Source of the DNA: Haloferax marinum
GTDB lineage: Archaea > Halobacteriota > Halobacteria > Halobacteriales > Haloferacaceae
Length of the DNA: 64,000 nucleotides
Assembly: GCF_009674625.1 (NCBI RefSeq)
Contig: NZ_WKJQ01000001.1
Span: forward strand, 2,480,001-2,544,000
Direction: 5' to 3'
Part shown: positions 8,833 to 17,194 of the stretch, piece after piece
Numbering within the stretch: the stretch's first letter is position 1
How the letters are laid out: every line of letters starts with the position of its first letter
Translations under genes and position numbers: made by a program
Notes under the pieces: generated by a model
Seen by the model: the letters and a program-made list of their open reading frames with translations, nothing else
Told to the model about the DNA's origin: nothing
Databases searched by the model: none

Positions 8833-9249
8833 ATGTACGAACGGGCTTTCGGAACGGACTGGCGAACGATTTCGGACGAAGAGGCGATTCGACGGATGTA
8901 CGCGCTCGGTGTCTCGACGGCGCTCGGTGCGCCGAACCGAAGCGAGTTCGACCGAATTCGTCGGCAGGCGAGCACTGCGTACGGCCGGAGTGTCCTCCAA
9001 CTCTCCTTCGAGGAGGGCAAACAGCGAGTCGCTCGCAACAAAGGCGAGTACGACTCGAAACAGGACCTCTGGGAGGCGCTGGTCGACGAGGAGACGACTC
9101 CATCGAACACCGGTCGTGCAGACGTGGCGATGCGCAAGCCCACGGACAAGCAAGGCGTCCCCGAAGCAGTCAGTCGAACTGGCGTCCTCGACGTCCGGCG
9201 TGACTCCTTCGAGCAACTCCGTCTCCCAGAGTTCCTGCGACGGGAGTAG
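8833..9249 (+). CDS. Conserved-looking protein encoded next to the KaiC-like ATPase, function unknown
   Basis: 138 residues that I do not recognise. The first 90 residues are charged and helical (an EEAIRRMYALGVSTALG stretch, then FDRIRRQASTAYGRS). The C-terminal third, after about residue 95, looks disordered up to a final helix ending in LPEFLRRE. There is no signal peptide or membrane segment. The gene begins eight bases after the ATPase stop, so the pair is very likely one transcript, and an adaptor or regulator of the ATPase is the simplest idea. Confidence 0.75.
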   Translation: MYERAFGTDWRTISDEEAIRRMYALGVSTALGAPNRSEFDRIRRQASTAYGRSVLQLSFEEGKQRVARNKGEYDSKQDLWEALVDEETTPSNTGRADVAMRKPTDKQGVPEAVSRTGVLDVRRDSFEQLRLPEFLRRE

Positions 9250-9286
9250 CCGACGCGTCTTTCTCTCTCCGAACGCTAGAACGACT

Positions 9287-9694
9287 ATGAGCGACGCCGA
9301 ATTCACACTCTCAGAGGCCGAGTGGCGAGAACGCCTCTCCGAAGACGCCTACCGTGTCCTCCGCGAGCAAGGGACCGAGCCTCGATTTTCGGGCGACCAC
9401 GTCGACCGCTCCGACGACGGTGTCTACCGCTGTGTCGGCTGTGGTACTGACCTGTTCACCTCGGAGACGAAGTACGACTCACACTGTGGGTGGCCGAGTT
9501 TCTACGCCGCAGAGGAGTCGAACATCGAACTCCGCCGCGACCTGAGTCACGGGATGGACCGCACCGAAGTCGTCTGTGCGACCTGTGGTGGACACCTCGG
9601 ACACGTCTTCGACGATGGCCCCCAACCGAGTGGAAAACGCTACTGTATCAACTCTGTCGTACTCGACTTCGACCCGGAGGCAGACGAGGAGTGA
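9287..9694 (+). CDS. msrB: Peptide-methionine (R)-S-oxide reductase MsrB
   Basis: 135 residues. It reduces the R epimer of methionine sulfoxide in oxidised proteins. The zinc site (C49/C52 and C97/C100), the GWPSF segment at 68-72, GGHLGHVF at 101-108 and the catalytic Cys120 in RYCINS are all present. The start at the ATG 9287 gives the usual length for an MsrB-only protein; the frame runs open further upstream but that overlaps the preceding gene. It follows the KaiC pair by 37 bases on the same strand and could be read through. Confidence 0.95.
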   Translation: MSDAEFTLSEAEWRERLSEDAYRVLREQGTEPRFSGDHVDRSDDGVYRCVGCGTDLFTSETKYDSHCGWPSFYAAEESNIELRRDLSHGMDRTEVVCATCGGHLGHVFDDGPQPSGKRYCINSVVLDFDPEADEE

Positions 9695-9797
9695 GGCGCC
9701 GCCGAATCCCTGAATTCACGGAGTTAGGACGTTCTTAACTACTGAACAGTCACGTTAGCCTACTCGTACCAAACAGGGCTGGCGGCGTACGAACTGT

Positions 9798-10073
9798 ATG
9801 TCTCGCGGGTACTCTACGACTCCTCACACACCTCGCCGGCACTCGGCGTTTACTCCGTACCTTCTCGTCGTCGTCGGACTCGTCACCTTCTGCCTGGCCG
9901 TCTTCGCACCGATTGCCGACCTCTCGGCCGGCCCCTCGCTGGTGAACGTCGCGACGAGTGGGTCGACACCGATGCTCGACGGTCGGACGCTCGTCGTGAG
10001 CGGTGGTCTCGTCCTCATCAGCACCGCCGCGACACTGTTTGGTCTCTTGCTTCTGTTGATTCGACTCAAGTAA
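9798..10073 (+). CDS. Small two-helix membrane protein
   Basis: 91 residues with two hydrophobic helices, about residues 20-40 (YLLVVVGLVTFCLAVFAPI) and 66-88, joined by a polar extracytoplasmic-type loop. The first 18 residues are basic and polar. No family recognised. Codon usage is normal for the region. Its 3' end is followed by the 20-bp tandem repeats at 10092-10151. Confidence 0.65.
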   Translation: MSRGYSTTPHTPRRHSAFTPYLLVVVGLVTFCLAVFAPIADLSAGPSLVNVATSGSTPMLDGRTLVVSGGLVLISTAATLFGLLLLLIRLK

Positions 10074-10091
10074 CGGCGTCTATCGAGGCCG

Positions 10092-10151
10092 AACAGGAGT
10101 GTGTATCCCCCGCAAGGAGTGTGTTCTCTCTGCAAGGAGTGTGTCCTTTCG
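10092..10151. repeat. Three tandem copies of a 20-bp unit after a stop codon
   Basis: Copies at 10092-10111, 10112-10131 and 10132-10151, all sharing AGGAGTGTGT. The second and third both begin GCAAGGAGTGTGT. They begin 18 bases after the membrane-protein stop (10073) and lie between convergent genes. Confidence 0.85.
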
Positions 10152-10210
10152 AGAAATACGAAGAATAGCAGGTCGGTACTGCCCGAGCGATGTAGACTCG
10201 CCGTTCGGAC

Positions 10211-10639
10211 TCAGGGTGCTTTGATGGGAGTCGCCAGAACCGGGATGTCGGATTCGATGACGACCGACCGCGAGACGCTCCCGAGGATGTTGTCTTCGAA
10301 TCGCGCGTGGGTCCCCATCGCGATGAGGTCCGCGTCGATCTCGTGGGCGTACTCCAGAATCTGGTCGGCCGGGTCACCGTGGCGAAGGGTCACTTCGGCG
10401 TCGACACCGTGACTGTTCATCGTCGCTCGTGCCGTTTCGAGTGCGTCGGTCCCCTTCGCTTCGAGTTCTTCGGTCACTTCGTCTTGGCGCTCCTGGGCGA
10501 GCGTCAGGAAGGCGCGGTTGTCGACGACGTACAGGAGGTACACCGACGCCTCGCGGTCTGCAGCGAATGCCGCGGCGTCTTCTACGATTGGCGTCATCGA
10601 ATCGCTCCCATCGATTGGCACGAGGATGGTGTCGTACAT
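10211..10639 (-). CDS. Universal stress protein (UspA family)
   Basis: 142 residues from the ATG at 10639, which gives the typical MYDTILVPIDGS beginning; two further in-frame starts lie just upstream. It has the Usp fold with an ATP-loop-like segment near the C-terminus (GTHARFEDN then LGSVSRSVV). The second glycine of the usual G-x2-G is Ala here, so nucleotide binding may differ from ATP-type Usp proteins. It probably acts in the cytoplasm under salt, heat or redox stress. Monocistronic; convergent with the small membrane protein gene. Confidence 0.88.
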   Translation of the reverse strand: MYDTILVPIDGSDSMTPIVEDAAAFAADREASVYLLYVVDNRAFLTLAQERQDEVTEELEAKGTDALETARATMNSHGVDAEVTLRHGDPADQILEYAHEIDADLIAMGTHARFEDNILGSVSRSVVIESDIPVLATPIKAP

Positions 10640-10789
10640 CATCTGGAGATTAGACTGCAACTGTATCAACCCTCTTAGTTAGTTCCCGATTCGTGGGAAC
10701 TATTAGCCAACGAACAGCAGTCGTCGGGACACAGTGGTACAACGCGGCGGGCCGTGAAAATTCGTCTCTCGTCGCTGTCTGAAAGCGAA

Positions 10790-11674
10790 CTAGTCGGTAG
10801 TCTCTCCTTCGCTGTCGTCTGAGACCGCAGTGTCGTCTCCATCCCGTTCGTCTCTCTCGTCGTCTCCTACATCGGACTCGAAGGCCGCCTCTGCCCGTCG
10901 CTTCCATTCTCGAACCCGGTGTTCGGAGGCGTCGGTCGCCGCGGCAATCTCGGCTTCGTCTGCGTCGCGGAGTGCAGATATCGTGTCGATGCCGCTCGCT
11001 CGAAGTCGTGCCGCATAGGCCGTGCCGATTCCGCGGATGTTCCGTACGTCGTCGGGTGAGCGTTCTTCTTCGGCGTTCATCTCGGCGTGGGCGACGACGT
11101 CCGCGAGTTGGTCGGTCATGGCGTCTACCCGACCGTCGAGTCCGTCGACCCGCGATTCGAGGTCGTCTATCCGTTCGACGATAGCTTCGTGCGTGTGTTC
11201 GACGGCACCGTCGTCTGGGATGGCTCTCGTCACCCCCTCGAGGTCCTCCCCAACCGCTGCAGAGACGACGGTTTCGTCCACGTCTTCCGTGGGTTCGACA
11301 CTTTCCTTCGTGTCCGCTTCACTCACCTCGTTCGCGTCCGTTTCGTCGTCCGCTGCTGTCTCCTCACTCGCCGTGTCGGTCTCAGCTTCTGACTCTGTGT
11401 CGGTCTCAGCTTCTGACTCGGTCACTACCGCTCCCTCTGTGTCCTCGTCCGCCGAACTCGATTCGGTCTCTGATTCCTCTTCGTCGTCGTTCGGTTCGCC
11501 CCCGCCACGTTCGGCCGCCACGTCGTCTGGGAGGATGTAGACGAGAGCGTCTTCTGGAACGTATCCGATGACGTGCTTTCGCTTCTGGTCTCTCGTCAGG
11601 ACGACACCACCCGAATCGAGTGCCTTGTAGCCGCCACAGTCGAAACTCGTCCCATCGGTGAGGAACACTCTCAT
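10790..11674 (-). CDS. Helix-hairpin-helix protein with an acidic low-complexity linker
   Basis: 294 residues in four parts. Residues 1-52 form a small beta-rich domain (CGGYKALDSGG, then YVPEDALVYILPDD). Residues about 55-130 are almost only D/E/S/T with an internal repeat (ESEAETDT occurs twice in tandem). Residues 160-195 are a predicted coiled coil (ERIDDLESRVDGLDGRVDAM). Residues 207-260 are a helix-hairpin-helix/DUF4332-like domain (IRGIGTAYAARLRASGI) of the type that binds DNA or protein. A nucleoid or DNA-associated adaptor is plausible but unproven. It is divergent from the epimerase gene. Confidence 0.8.
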   Translation of the reverse strand: MRVFLTDGTSFDCGGYKALDSGGVVLTRDQKRKHVIGYVPEDALVYILPDDVAAERGGGEPNDDEEESETESSSADEDTEGAVVTESEAETDTESEAETDTASEETAADDETDANEVSEADTKESVEPTEDVDETVVSAAVGEDLEGVTRAIPDDGAVEHTHEAIVERIDDLESRVDGLDGRVDAMTDQLADVVAHAEMNAEEERSPDDVRNIRGIGTAYAARLRASGIDTISALRDADEAEIAAATDASEHRVREWKRRAEAAFESDVGDDERDERDGDDTAVSDDSEGETTD

Positions 11675-11726
11675 GGTTTATCAGAGGCCACCTAACACGA
11701 TATCGTTGTCACTTCCGTGACCGGTC

Positions 11727-11731
11727 TTTAT
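11727..11731 (+). promoter_or_regulatory. TATA element of the epimerase gene
   Basis: A TTTAT core 27-31 bases before the ATG at 11758, consistent with leaderless transcription. Confidence 0.5.
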
Positions 11732-11757
11732 CTTCGCCCGTCGCCCCTCACACTCAC

Positions 11758-12780
11758 ATGAACGTTTTCGTCATCGGTGGGACAGGACTCCTCGGAACCG
11801 GTATCGTTCGACGACTCGTCGACGCTGGCCACGACGTGACGAGTTTTCAACGCGGTGAGACCGATGGTGACCTCCCCGACGCAGTCACCCGAATCAGTGG
11901 TGACCGCGGCGACGACTCGCGCCTTCGGGAGGCACTCTCGGACGTCGCTCCCGCAGTCGTCGTCGATTTAGCCTGCTTCGACGCCGCAACTGCTCGAACC
12001 GCAGTCGAAATCTGCGACGGTGTCGTCGACCGCTACGTCTTCTGCAGCACTATCGACGTGTATCATCGGCCTCCGCCGAGGAATCCCGTCACAGAGTCGA
12101 GTCCACGAAACCCGCCGGTGAGCGACTACGCGGCCGGGAAGATAGCCGCCGAAGACGTCTTCTTCGAGGCACACGAACGCGGTGTCTTCGACGTGGTCGT
12201 CCTCCGCCCGTGGAACACCTACGGCGAAGGTGGCACGCTCGTCCACACGCTCGGGATGGGGTCGTACTACATCGACAGAGTCCGCGAGGGAAAACCGCTC
12301 GTCGTCCACGGCGATGGCACGTCACTCTGGGGACCGTGTCACCGCGACGACGTGGCACGGGCGTTCCGCGGTGCGGTCGAACGGCCGGGTGTCGGTGGGC
12401 GCGCCTACAACGTGACGAGCGAGGAGACGATGACGTGGAATCAGTACCACCGGCACGTCGCGTCCGCGCTCGACGCTCCCGAGCCGGACCTCGTCCACAT
12501 TCCGACCGACGTGCTGCGAGAAGTCGCCCCCAACCGGACGCGGATGCTCCGCGACCACTTCCAGTACAGCACCGTCTTCGACAACTCCCGTGCAATCGCT
12601 GACCTCGGATTCCGCTACACGGTGGATTTCGAGACGGGTGTCGAACGAACGGTCGAGTGGTTAGACGACCACGACGCGGTGGACTCGTGGAAGACAGAAC
12701 CGCTCGACGACCGACTGGTCTCGGCGTGGACCGAGGCGACGGATTCCGTCGTCGAGCAGTTCGACAGTTCGACCCGGTGA
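11758..12780 (+). CDS. NAD-dependent epimerase/dehydratase (extended SDR)
   Basis: 340 residues. The N-terminal GGTGLLG (7-13) binds NAD(P) and the catalytic Y123-x3-K127 pair is in SDYAAGKIA. An Arg-Pro-W-N-T-Y-G segment near 150 belongs to the sugar-nucleotide epimerase family. The substrate is probably an NDP-sugar or sugar-lactone. The C-terminal 60 residues are helical and acidic. It is a single gene with its own TATA element; the GNAT gene downstream is convergent. Confidence 0.88.
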   Translation: MNVFVIGGTGLLGTGIVRRLVDAGHDVTSFQRGETDGDLPDAVTRISGDRGDDSRLREALSDVAPAVVVDLACFDAATARTAVEICDGVVDRYVFCSTIDVYHRPPPRNPVTESSPRNPPVSDYAAGKIAAEDVFFEAHERGVFDVVVLRPWNTYGEGGTLVHTLGMGSYYIDRVREGKPLVVHGDGTSLWGPCHRDDVARAFRGAVERPGVGGRAYNVTSEETMTWNQYHRHVASALDAPEPDLVHIPTDVLREVAPNRTRMLRDHFQYSTVFDNSRAIADLGFRYTVDFETGVERTVEWLDDHDAVDSWKTEPLDDRLVSAWTEATDSVVEQFDSSTR

Positions 12781-12799
12781 CGCCAACTTCGGTCTCTCC

Positions 12800-13306
12800 C
12801 TAAATGTCGTCGAACGGGGCGGGGTACGAAAGCGCCCCACCTTCGCCGGCGTTCTCGCCCACTACCGCGACCATGAACACCTCTGGCGGCGTCTCGAACG
12901 GGTTTTCGAACCCTCGGATGCCTGCCGGGTGAAAGCCAAACTGTGAGTAGAAGTCGGGGTCGCCGTGGAGGAAGACGAGGTCGAACCCCTCGTCTGCGGC
13001 GGTGTCGAGCGCCGTTTGGACGAGTGAACTGCCGATACCCTGGCCTTGTTCGTCGGGGAGAACACCGACCGGTGCGAGTGTGAGTGCTCGAACCGACGGG
13101 TCGGCTTCGAGACTGACGCGCGTGCAGAGCACGTGTCCGACGACGTCGTCGCCGTCGCGGGCCACGAGCGAGAGCGACGGGACGAACGCGTCGGTCTGAC
13201 GGAGGGCGGCGACTAACTTCGCTTCGTCGTCGGTCGGAAAGGCAGCGGCGTGTACCGATTCGACTGCCGATTCCTCGGCCGGCGTCTCGGGTGAGATGAG
13301 GACCAT
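12800..13306 (-). CDS. GNAT-family N-acetyltransferase (YhbS-like)
   Basis: 168 residues from ATG 13306 (the frame extends upstream to 13381, but MVLISPETPAEE fits the family start). Acetyl-CoA binding motif A is LAPVGVLPDEQGQGIG, with the loop QGQGIG at 87-92, followed by the YSQFGFHPAG segment typical of YhbS-like acetyltransferases. The acceptor is unknown. The 3' end converges on the epimerase gene with 19 bases between stops. Confidence 0.85.
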   Translation of the reverse strand: MVLISPETPAEESAVESVHAAAFPTDDEAKLVAALRQTDAFVPSLSLVARDGDDVVGHVLCTRVSLEADPSVRALTLAPVGVLPDEQGQGIGSSLVQTALDTAADEGFDLVFLHGDPDFYSQFGFHPAGIRGFENPFETPPEVFMVAVVGENAGEGGALSYPAPFDDI

Positions 13307-13404
13307 TACGTCCCCTCGTCGCGCCGACGTCAAAGGGGACTCGTTTCTCTCGATTCGTGAGAACTGACAGAGCTTTTTCACCCGATGTGCGACGATATAC
13401 TCGT

Positions 13405-13620
13405 ATGATTCGAATGCTTATGGCCGTCTTCGGTATCGTCGAACTCCTGTTCCCCGACCAACTCATCGACACGCTCACCAAAATCGCGTACGAAGGGGGA
13501 GACGAGATGAACGCGAAGCCCTGGGTGACCACGGTGGCGCGCATAGAGGGCGCCGTGTTCCTCTTCCTCGCGCTGTTCGTCGTCGGCAAGCGGTGCGGCG
13601 GCGACAGCGACGAAGAGTAG
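13405..13620 (+). CDS. Small membrane protein
   Basis: 71 residues from ATG 13405, with a T-rich TATA-like element about 28 bases upstream (13371-13380). Hydrophobic helices lie at residues 1-17 (amphipathic, up to the FPDQL turn) and 44-62 (ARIEGAVFLFLALFVV), ending in an acidic tail. No family recognised. The second helix beginning R-I-E-G resembles small integral proteins seen widely in haloarchaea. Confidence 0.65.
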   Translation: MIRMLMAVFGIVELLFPDQLIDTLTKIAYEGGDEMNAKPWVTTVARIEGAVFLFLALFVVGKRCGGDSDEE

Positions 13621-13693
13621 CCCTCTGGCTGATTTTCTCGGTGCTAAACGGTGCCGGCGAAGAAACGTGGAATAAGAGAGAGATACGACCTGT

Positions 13694-14302
13694 TCAGGCG
13701 AGTTCTGCGAACGCGAGCGACCCGCTCGTGTTCTTGATGTAGACACGAACGGTCTGGCCTTCCTGTGCGCCGGGAACGAAGATGGTGTACTTTCCGCGCT
13801 GGGCGACGCCGTCGCCTTTGCGGCCCGTGCCGGTAATCTCGACTTCGTAGGTGCGGCCTTCTTCCACTGCGTCGCGCTGGCGCGTCTTGCTCGCACTGGA
13901 GCGCTTCTGGACGGGACGGAAGGCACCACACGCCTCACAGCGAAGCATGTCGACGCCGTCTTCGGTCACGAGACGGGTGTCGGGCAGGCCACACTCGGAA
14001 CAGGTGACGTACTCTTCGACGTAGTCCTCGATGGCCTCTTCGAAGTCGTTGATAGAGAACGACCCGCTGTAGCGAGCGCGGTCGCCTTCGAGTTGACCGC
14101 TCGTACCGAACGTGCGCTGGATAGCACTGTGGAGGTGCTCGCTCGTTCGCGAGAGCGCGTCGGCGATTTCACCGAGGTTGGTGAGTCGCGTGAACGCGCC
14201 GTCTGTCTCTCCCTCGGGGTCTGGAATCCTGAGGCGTTCTTGTTCGACGTTTCGTTCCGGAAGGATATCGAGCGCTCGGTCAAGCGCAGATTGATACTCC
14301 AT
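13694..14302 (-). CDS. Translation initiation factor aIF2 subunit beta fused to a TRAM domain
   Basis: 202 residues from ATG 14302. Residues 1-95 are the aIF2-beta alpha/beta domain (LTNLGEIADALSRTSEHL), 96-130 are the zinc ribbon (C101, C104, C122, C125), and about 142-202 are a TRAM RNA-binding domain (a VAQRGKYTIFVPGA segment). aIF2-beta is part of the heterotrimer that brings Met-tRNAi to the ribosome. The extra TRAM domain is not in the eukaryotic subunit. A TATA element (CTATACG on the coding strand, near 14325) sits about 25 bases upstream, so the start is probably leaderless. Confidence 0.9.
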   Translation of the reverse strand: MEYQSALDRALDILPERNVEQERLRIPDPEGETDGAFTRLTNLGEIADALSRTSEHLHSAIQRTFGTSGQLEGDRARYSGSFSINDFEEAIEDYVEEYVTCSECGLPDTRLVTEDGVDMLRCEACGAFRPVQKRSSASKTRQRDAVEEGRTYEVEITGTGRKGDGVAQRGKYTIFVPGAQEGQTVRVYIKNTSGSLAFAELA

Positions 14303-14483
14303 AGGCCTTGGAGTGTCTGCCGACGTATAGCCGTTCCGTGAGCGTCTTTCCCGCGGGCGCGGCGAAGCCGCGAGCAGTCCTCTCCCGAGATGACGGGACG
14401 AGAGCGCGGAAGCGACGCGCTTCATCGGTGCGTGTATTCGTTTCACGACTATACGCTCACAACTGAACGGTACTCCTTCTGTG

Positions 14484-14723
14484 ATGGCACGAGAAGTACC
14501 CAGTATGGACTACACGTGGCAGTACTACGACCTCGTCCTCGCCGGTATCTTCGGGAGTCTCGTCGTCGGCGTCTTCGTCGGACAGTTTACCACGGTTCAC
14601 CCGACGACGGCCATCGTCGGGTTCAGTTTCGTCGCCGCCGCGGTGATGGGCCACGGACTGTTCGTCAACGGCCCAGTGGACGAACCGGCGGACCTCGCCG
14701 ACGAAGTCGATGCACTGAACTGA
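14484..14723 (+). CDS. Small two-helix membrane protein
   Basis: 79 residues from ATG 14484 (an internal ATG at 14505 gives MDYTWQYYDLVLAG, also a plausible start). Two hydrophobic helices, about 18-38 and 45-63, are separated by a short T/H/P turn, and the tail is acidic (DEPADLADEVDALN). A TATA-like CTATAC lies at 14449-14454. The gene is divergent from aIF2-beta. Function unknown. Confidence 0.7.
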   Translation: MAREVPSMDYTWQYYDLVLAGIFGSLVVGVFVGQFTTVHPTTAIVGFSFVAAAVMGHGLFVNGPVDEPADLADEVDALN

Positions 14724-14753
14724 ACTGCTGAGCTGGACTGAACTGAACTGAAC
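14715..14753. repeat. Pentanucleotide (CTGAA) run overlapping a stop codon
   Basis: CTGAA occurs five times with two degenerate units and one insertion. The stop codon of the preceding gene (14721-14723) lies inside the array. Confidence 0.7.
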
Positions 14754-14795
14754 GCCGTCACAGAACCTGTGAGGCGCGTTCGCCGTGTCCTCCGG

Positions 14796-15518
14796 TCAGT
14801 CCTGTTTCTCGACGACGGTGTTCGTGAGCGTTCCGACGCCTTCGTACCAGATTTCGACGTCGTCGCCTGGTTCGACGAGGCCGGGGTTCGCCGGACTCCC
14901 GAACGAGACGACGTCGCCCGGTTGGAACGTGTAGCGCTCCGAGAGGAACGAGACGACTTCGGCAGGCGAAAACAGCATCTGCTGGGTGTTCGCGTCCTGT
15001 CGTAACTCGCCGCCGACGTGTGTCGTCATGTCGAGGTCCGAGGGGTCGACGTCCGTCTCTATCCACGGGCCGAGCGGACCGGACCCGTCGAACGCTTTTC
15101 TGGCAGTTCGTCCCGGTTGGTCGAGGGCGTCGAGGTCGTTGAGGATGGTGTAGCCACGGACGACGTCCGAAACGTCGGACTCGGCCACGTCCGAACACTC
15201 GCGGTCGATGACGGCCGCCAGTTCGCCGGCGTAGGTCAGTTCGTCGGTCCACGCGGGGTACTCGATGTCCGCGTCGGGGGCGAGCACCGAGACGGGCGGC
15301 TTGATGAACCAATCCGGTTGGTCTGGGATGTCGTAGTCCATCTGGTCGACTGTCGCCGCGTAGTTTCGTCCAACGCAGTAGAGCGCAGACGGTTCACACG
15401 GGGCGAGTAAGTCGGCGTCGTCACCGACGTCGTACTGTTCGCCGTCTACCGTGACGACTCCGTCGTCGTACTCACCGGTCACAACGCCGTCGTCCGTTCG
15501 AATCCGTGCCAATCGCAT
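14796..15518 (-). CDS. Fumarylacetoacetate hydrolase family protein
   Basis: 240 residues. The family signature CVGRNYAATVDQM lies at 48-60, with metal ligand E99 in YAGELA and D128 in LNDLD, and the substrate loop FDGSGPLGPW at 143-152. Family members hydrolyse or decarboxylate beta-diketo acids such as fumarylpyruvate, oxaloacetate or 2-keto-3-deoxy acids, using Mg or Mn. Length fits the single-domain group. The exact substrate cannot be called. Single gene, minus strand. Confidence 0.88.
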   Translation of the reverse strand: MRLARIRTDDGVVTGEYDDGVVTVDGEQYDVGDDADLLAPCEPSALYCVGRNYAATVDQMDYDIPDQPDWFIKPPVSVLAPDADIEYPAWTDELTYAGELAAVIDRECSDVAESDVSDVVRGYTILNDLDALDQPGRTARKAFDGSGPLGPWIETDVDPSDLDMTTHVGGELRQDANTQQMLFSPAEVVSFLSERYTFQPGDVVSFGSPANPGLVEPGDDVEIWYEGVGTLTNTVVEKQD

Positions 15519-15584
15519 CGCCGTGATGTCTCTCGGCCACGTACTTCAACAGACGTGTCTCCGGAAGATTGTGGAGGTGGGACG

Positions 15585-15785
15585 TCAGTCCATCTTCGGC
15601 ATCGACTGGTTCTCTCTGTCGAAGAGGTTGTGGATGCGCTCGGTTCGAGTCGATTCGAACTGTCGTTGACACCGGGCAACCCACGAGTCAGTCTCGGTGG
15701 TGTCTTGGGTTTCGTCGGCAGTTTGGGTCGAAGAACGGGCTGTTCGCAGTGTGGGTTCGTACGTCGGGTTCGCGTGTGTGCTCAC
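15585..15785 (-). CDS. Possible small protein, unknown
   Basis: 66 residues starting with GTG. Third codon positions are mostly G or C and the protein is polar and Asp/Glu/Thr-rich as expected for this organism, ending with a charged stretch (ERIHNLFDRENQ). A TATA-like sequence on the coding strand (15821-15828) is 36-43 bases upstream, a little far for a leaderless start. No family, domain or membrane segment recognised. It could equally be an unused open frame. Confidence 0.35.
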   Translation of the reverse strand: MSTHANPTYEPTLRTARSSTQTADETQDTTETDSWVARCQRQFESTRTERIHNLFDRENQSMPKMD

Positions 15786-15882
15786 GATTGTGTGGTGATT
15801 TGGGACGGGTCGGTCGGACGGCTATACGGCGACGAGGAGAGTTAGGGGTGTACGCGTACGACCGACATGTTGTACTCGGCTC

Positions 15883-15910
15883 TACAGAGCTATCTGTAAT
15901 AAAAGTTCAT
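15883..15910 (-). terminator. Putative T-rich 3' end with inverted repeat
   Basis: Downstream of the aldo/keto reductase stop (15988) the coding strand reads a T-rich tract at about 15896-15907 followed by the TACAGA-GCTA-TCTGTA inverted repeat. Archaeal termination usually needs only the T-run. Confidence 0.35.
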
Positions 15911-15987
15911 GTTTAATCATCGGCGTCTGTCTGATTGCACTTGCGAGCGGAATACGTGGTGAATACGCGGAAGGAAGAGACGCCTCG

Positions 15988-16959
15988 TTACTCGTGGCCG
16001 GAGATACGGACCGGCTGGTACGGTTCTTCCAGATACTCGATGTCGGAATCTGAGAGTTTGATATCCAGTGCTTCGACGGCGTCTTCGAGGTGTTCGATAC
16101 TCGATGTGCCGACGATTGGCGTCGTCACCCACTCTTTGTGGAACTGCCACGCGAGCGCGATTTGGGCCATCTTCACACCGTTCTCGTCTGCGAGTTCCTG
16201 CACGCGTTCGTTGACTGCGGGACCGCCGCCTTCGCCGTAGGGTCGGCCAACGTCCGCTTCGTGTTCGCCGCGCGTGGTGGCTTCGAACTCCTCGTGCGGG
16301 CGAGTGAGGAACCCGGCGGCCATCGGACTCCACGGCATCACCGCGATATCTTCTTTCTCACAGAGTGGCAGCATCTCGCGCTCTTCTTCGCGGTAGGCGA
16401 GGTTGTAGAGGTTCTGCATGGAGACGAATCGGTCCAGGCCGAGACTGTCCGACGTGTGGAGTGCGTCGGCGAACTGGTACGCCCACATCGACGACGCACC
16501 GACGTGCCGGACCGTTCCGCGACGAACCGCGTCGTCGAGGGCGCGAAGCGTCTGCTCGATGGGGGTGTCGTAATCCCAGCGGTGAATCTGGTAGAGGTCG
16601 ACCGTATCCATCCCCAACCTCTCCAGCGAGTTGTCGAGTTCCTGCTCGATAGCCTTCCGCGAGAGGCCGCCCGAGTTCGGGTCGTCGTCGCGCATCTGCC
16701 CGTAGACTTTCGTCGCGACGACCATCTCGTCGCGGTCGTACTCGGCGAGGACCTCACCGAGAATCTCCTCGGACTCGCCGTACGAGTAGACGTTGGCGGT
16801 GTCGAAGAAGTTGATACCGAGGTCGATAGCGCGCTCGATGAGTTCTCGACTCTCGTCGCGGTCGAGCGTCCAGTCGTCCCAGTCGGTCCCGAAGCTCATA
16901 CAGCCGAGGCAGATTTCGCTGACCGTGGTTCCGGTCGAGCCAAACGTCGTGTACTCCAT
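15988..16959 (-). CDS. Aldo/keto reductase (YajO/Tas-like)
   Basis: 323 residues from ATG 16959. The catalytic tetrad is D53, Y58, K84 and H126 (in FFDTANVYSYG, ATKVYG and YQIHRWD). The signature CLGCMSFGTDWDDW and C-terminal IVGTSSIEHLEDAVEAL place it in the AKR11/12-like group acting on small aldehydes or methylglyoxal. In-frame sequence continues upstream to 17082, but a TATA element at 16985-16992 fixes the start at 16959. Not related in position to the AKR at 7261, so this window encodes two different AKRs. Confidence 0.9.
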   Translation of the reverse strand: MEYTTFGSTGTTVSEICLGCMSFGTDWDDWTLDRDESRELIERAIDLGINFFDTANVYSYGESEEILGEVLAEYDRDEMVVATKVYGQMRDDDPNSGGLSRKAIEQELDNSLERLGMDTVDLYQIHRWDYDTPIEQTLRALDDAVRRGTVRHVGASSMWAYQFADALHTSDSLGLDRFVSMQNLYNLAYREEEREMLPLCEKEDIAVMPWSPMAAGFLTRPHEEFEATTRGEHEADVGRPYGEGGGPAVNERVQELADENGVKMAQIALAWQFHKEWVTTPIVGTSSIEHLEDAVEALDIKLSDSDIEYLEEPYQPVRISGHE

Positions 16960-16984
16960 ACGTGTTTGTTCGGCTACACCCTCG

Positions 16985-16992
16985 TTAAAATT
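16985..16992 (-). promoter_or_regulatory. TATA box of the aldo/keto reductase gene
   Basis: AATTTTAA on the coding strand, centred about 29 bases upstream of the ATG at 16959. Confidence 0.55.
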
Positions 16993-17194
16993 CGGTCGGG
17001 GACGATGACTGGATGCTGACTCTGTAATGGTGTTCGATTCAGACATTACTGCCCCGGCCGCATATTGTGCAAATGCCGCCAAAGTACATAAAAAGTGGCT
17101 TTACACCAGATTCAAATATCCCTGTCCAGTAGTCTCGCTCAGAGTCTTGTACGAAAAATACAATATGGGTTCGTATAATGGATATCACAATCGC

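Larger units (their letters stand above)
15519..15987. other. 469-bp stretch with at most one short gene
   Basis: Between two minus-strand genes. It holds one short GTG-initiated frame (15585-15785), a perfect GTACGCGTAC palindrome at 15850-15859, a TACAGA/TCTGTA inverted repeat at 15883-15898 and, next to it, an A/T-rich tract that reads as a T-run at the 3' end of the aldo/keto reductase gene and could terminate it. No RNA gene seen. Confidence 0.6.

Noticed and set aside
15555..15845. 96-codon + strand frame in the gap before the aldo/keto reductase
   Set aside because: Cys/Arg/Val-rich product with un-halophilic composition and no promoter; the minus-strand GTG frame is somewhat better but also weak.
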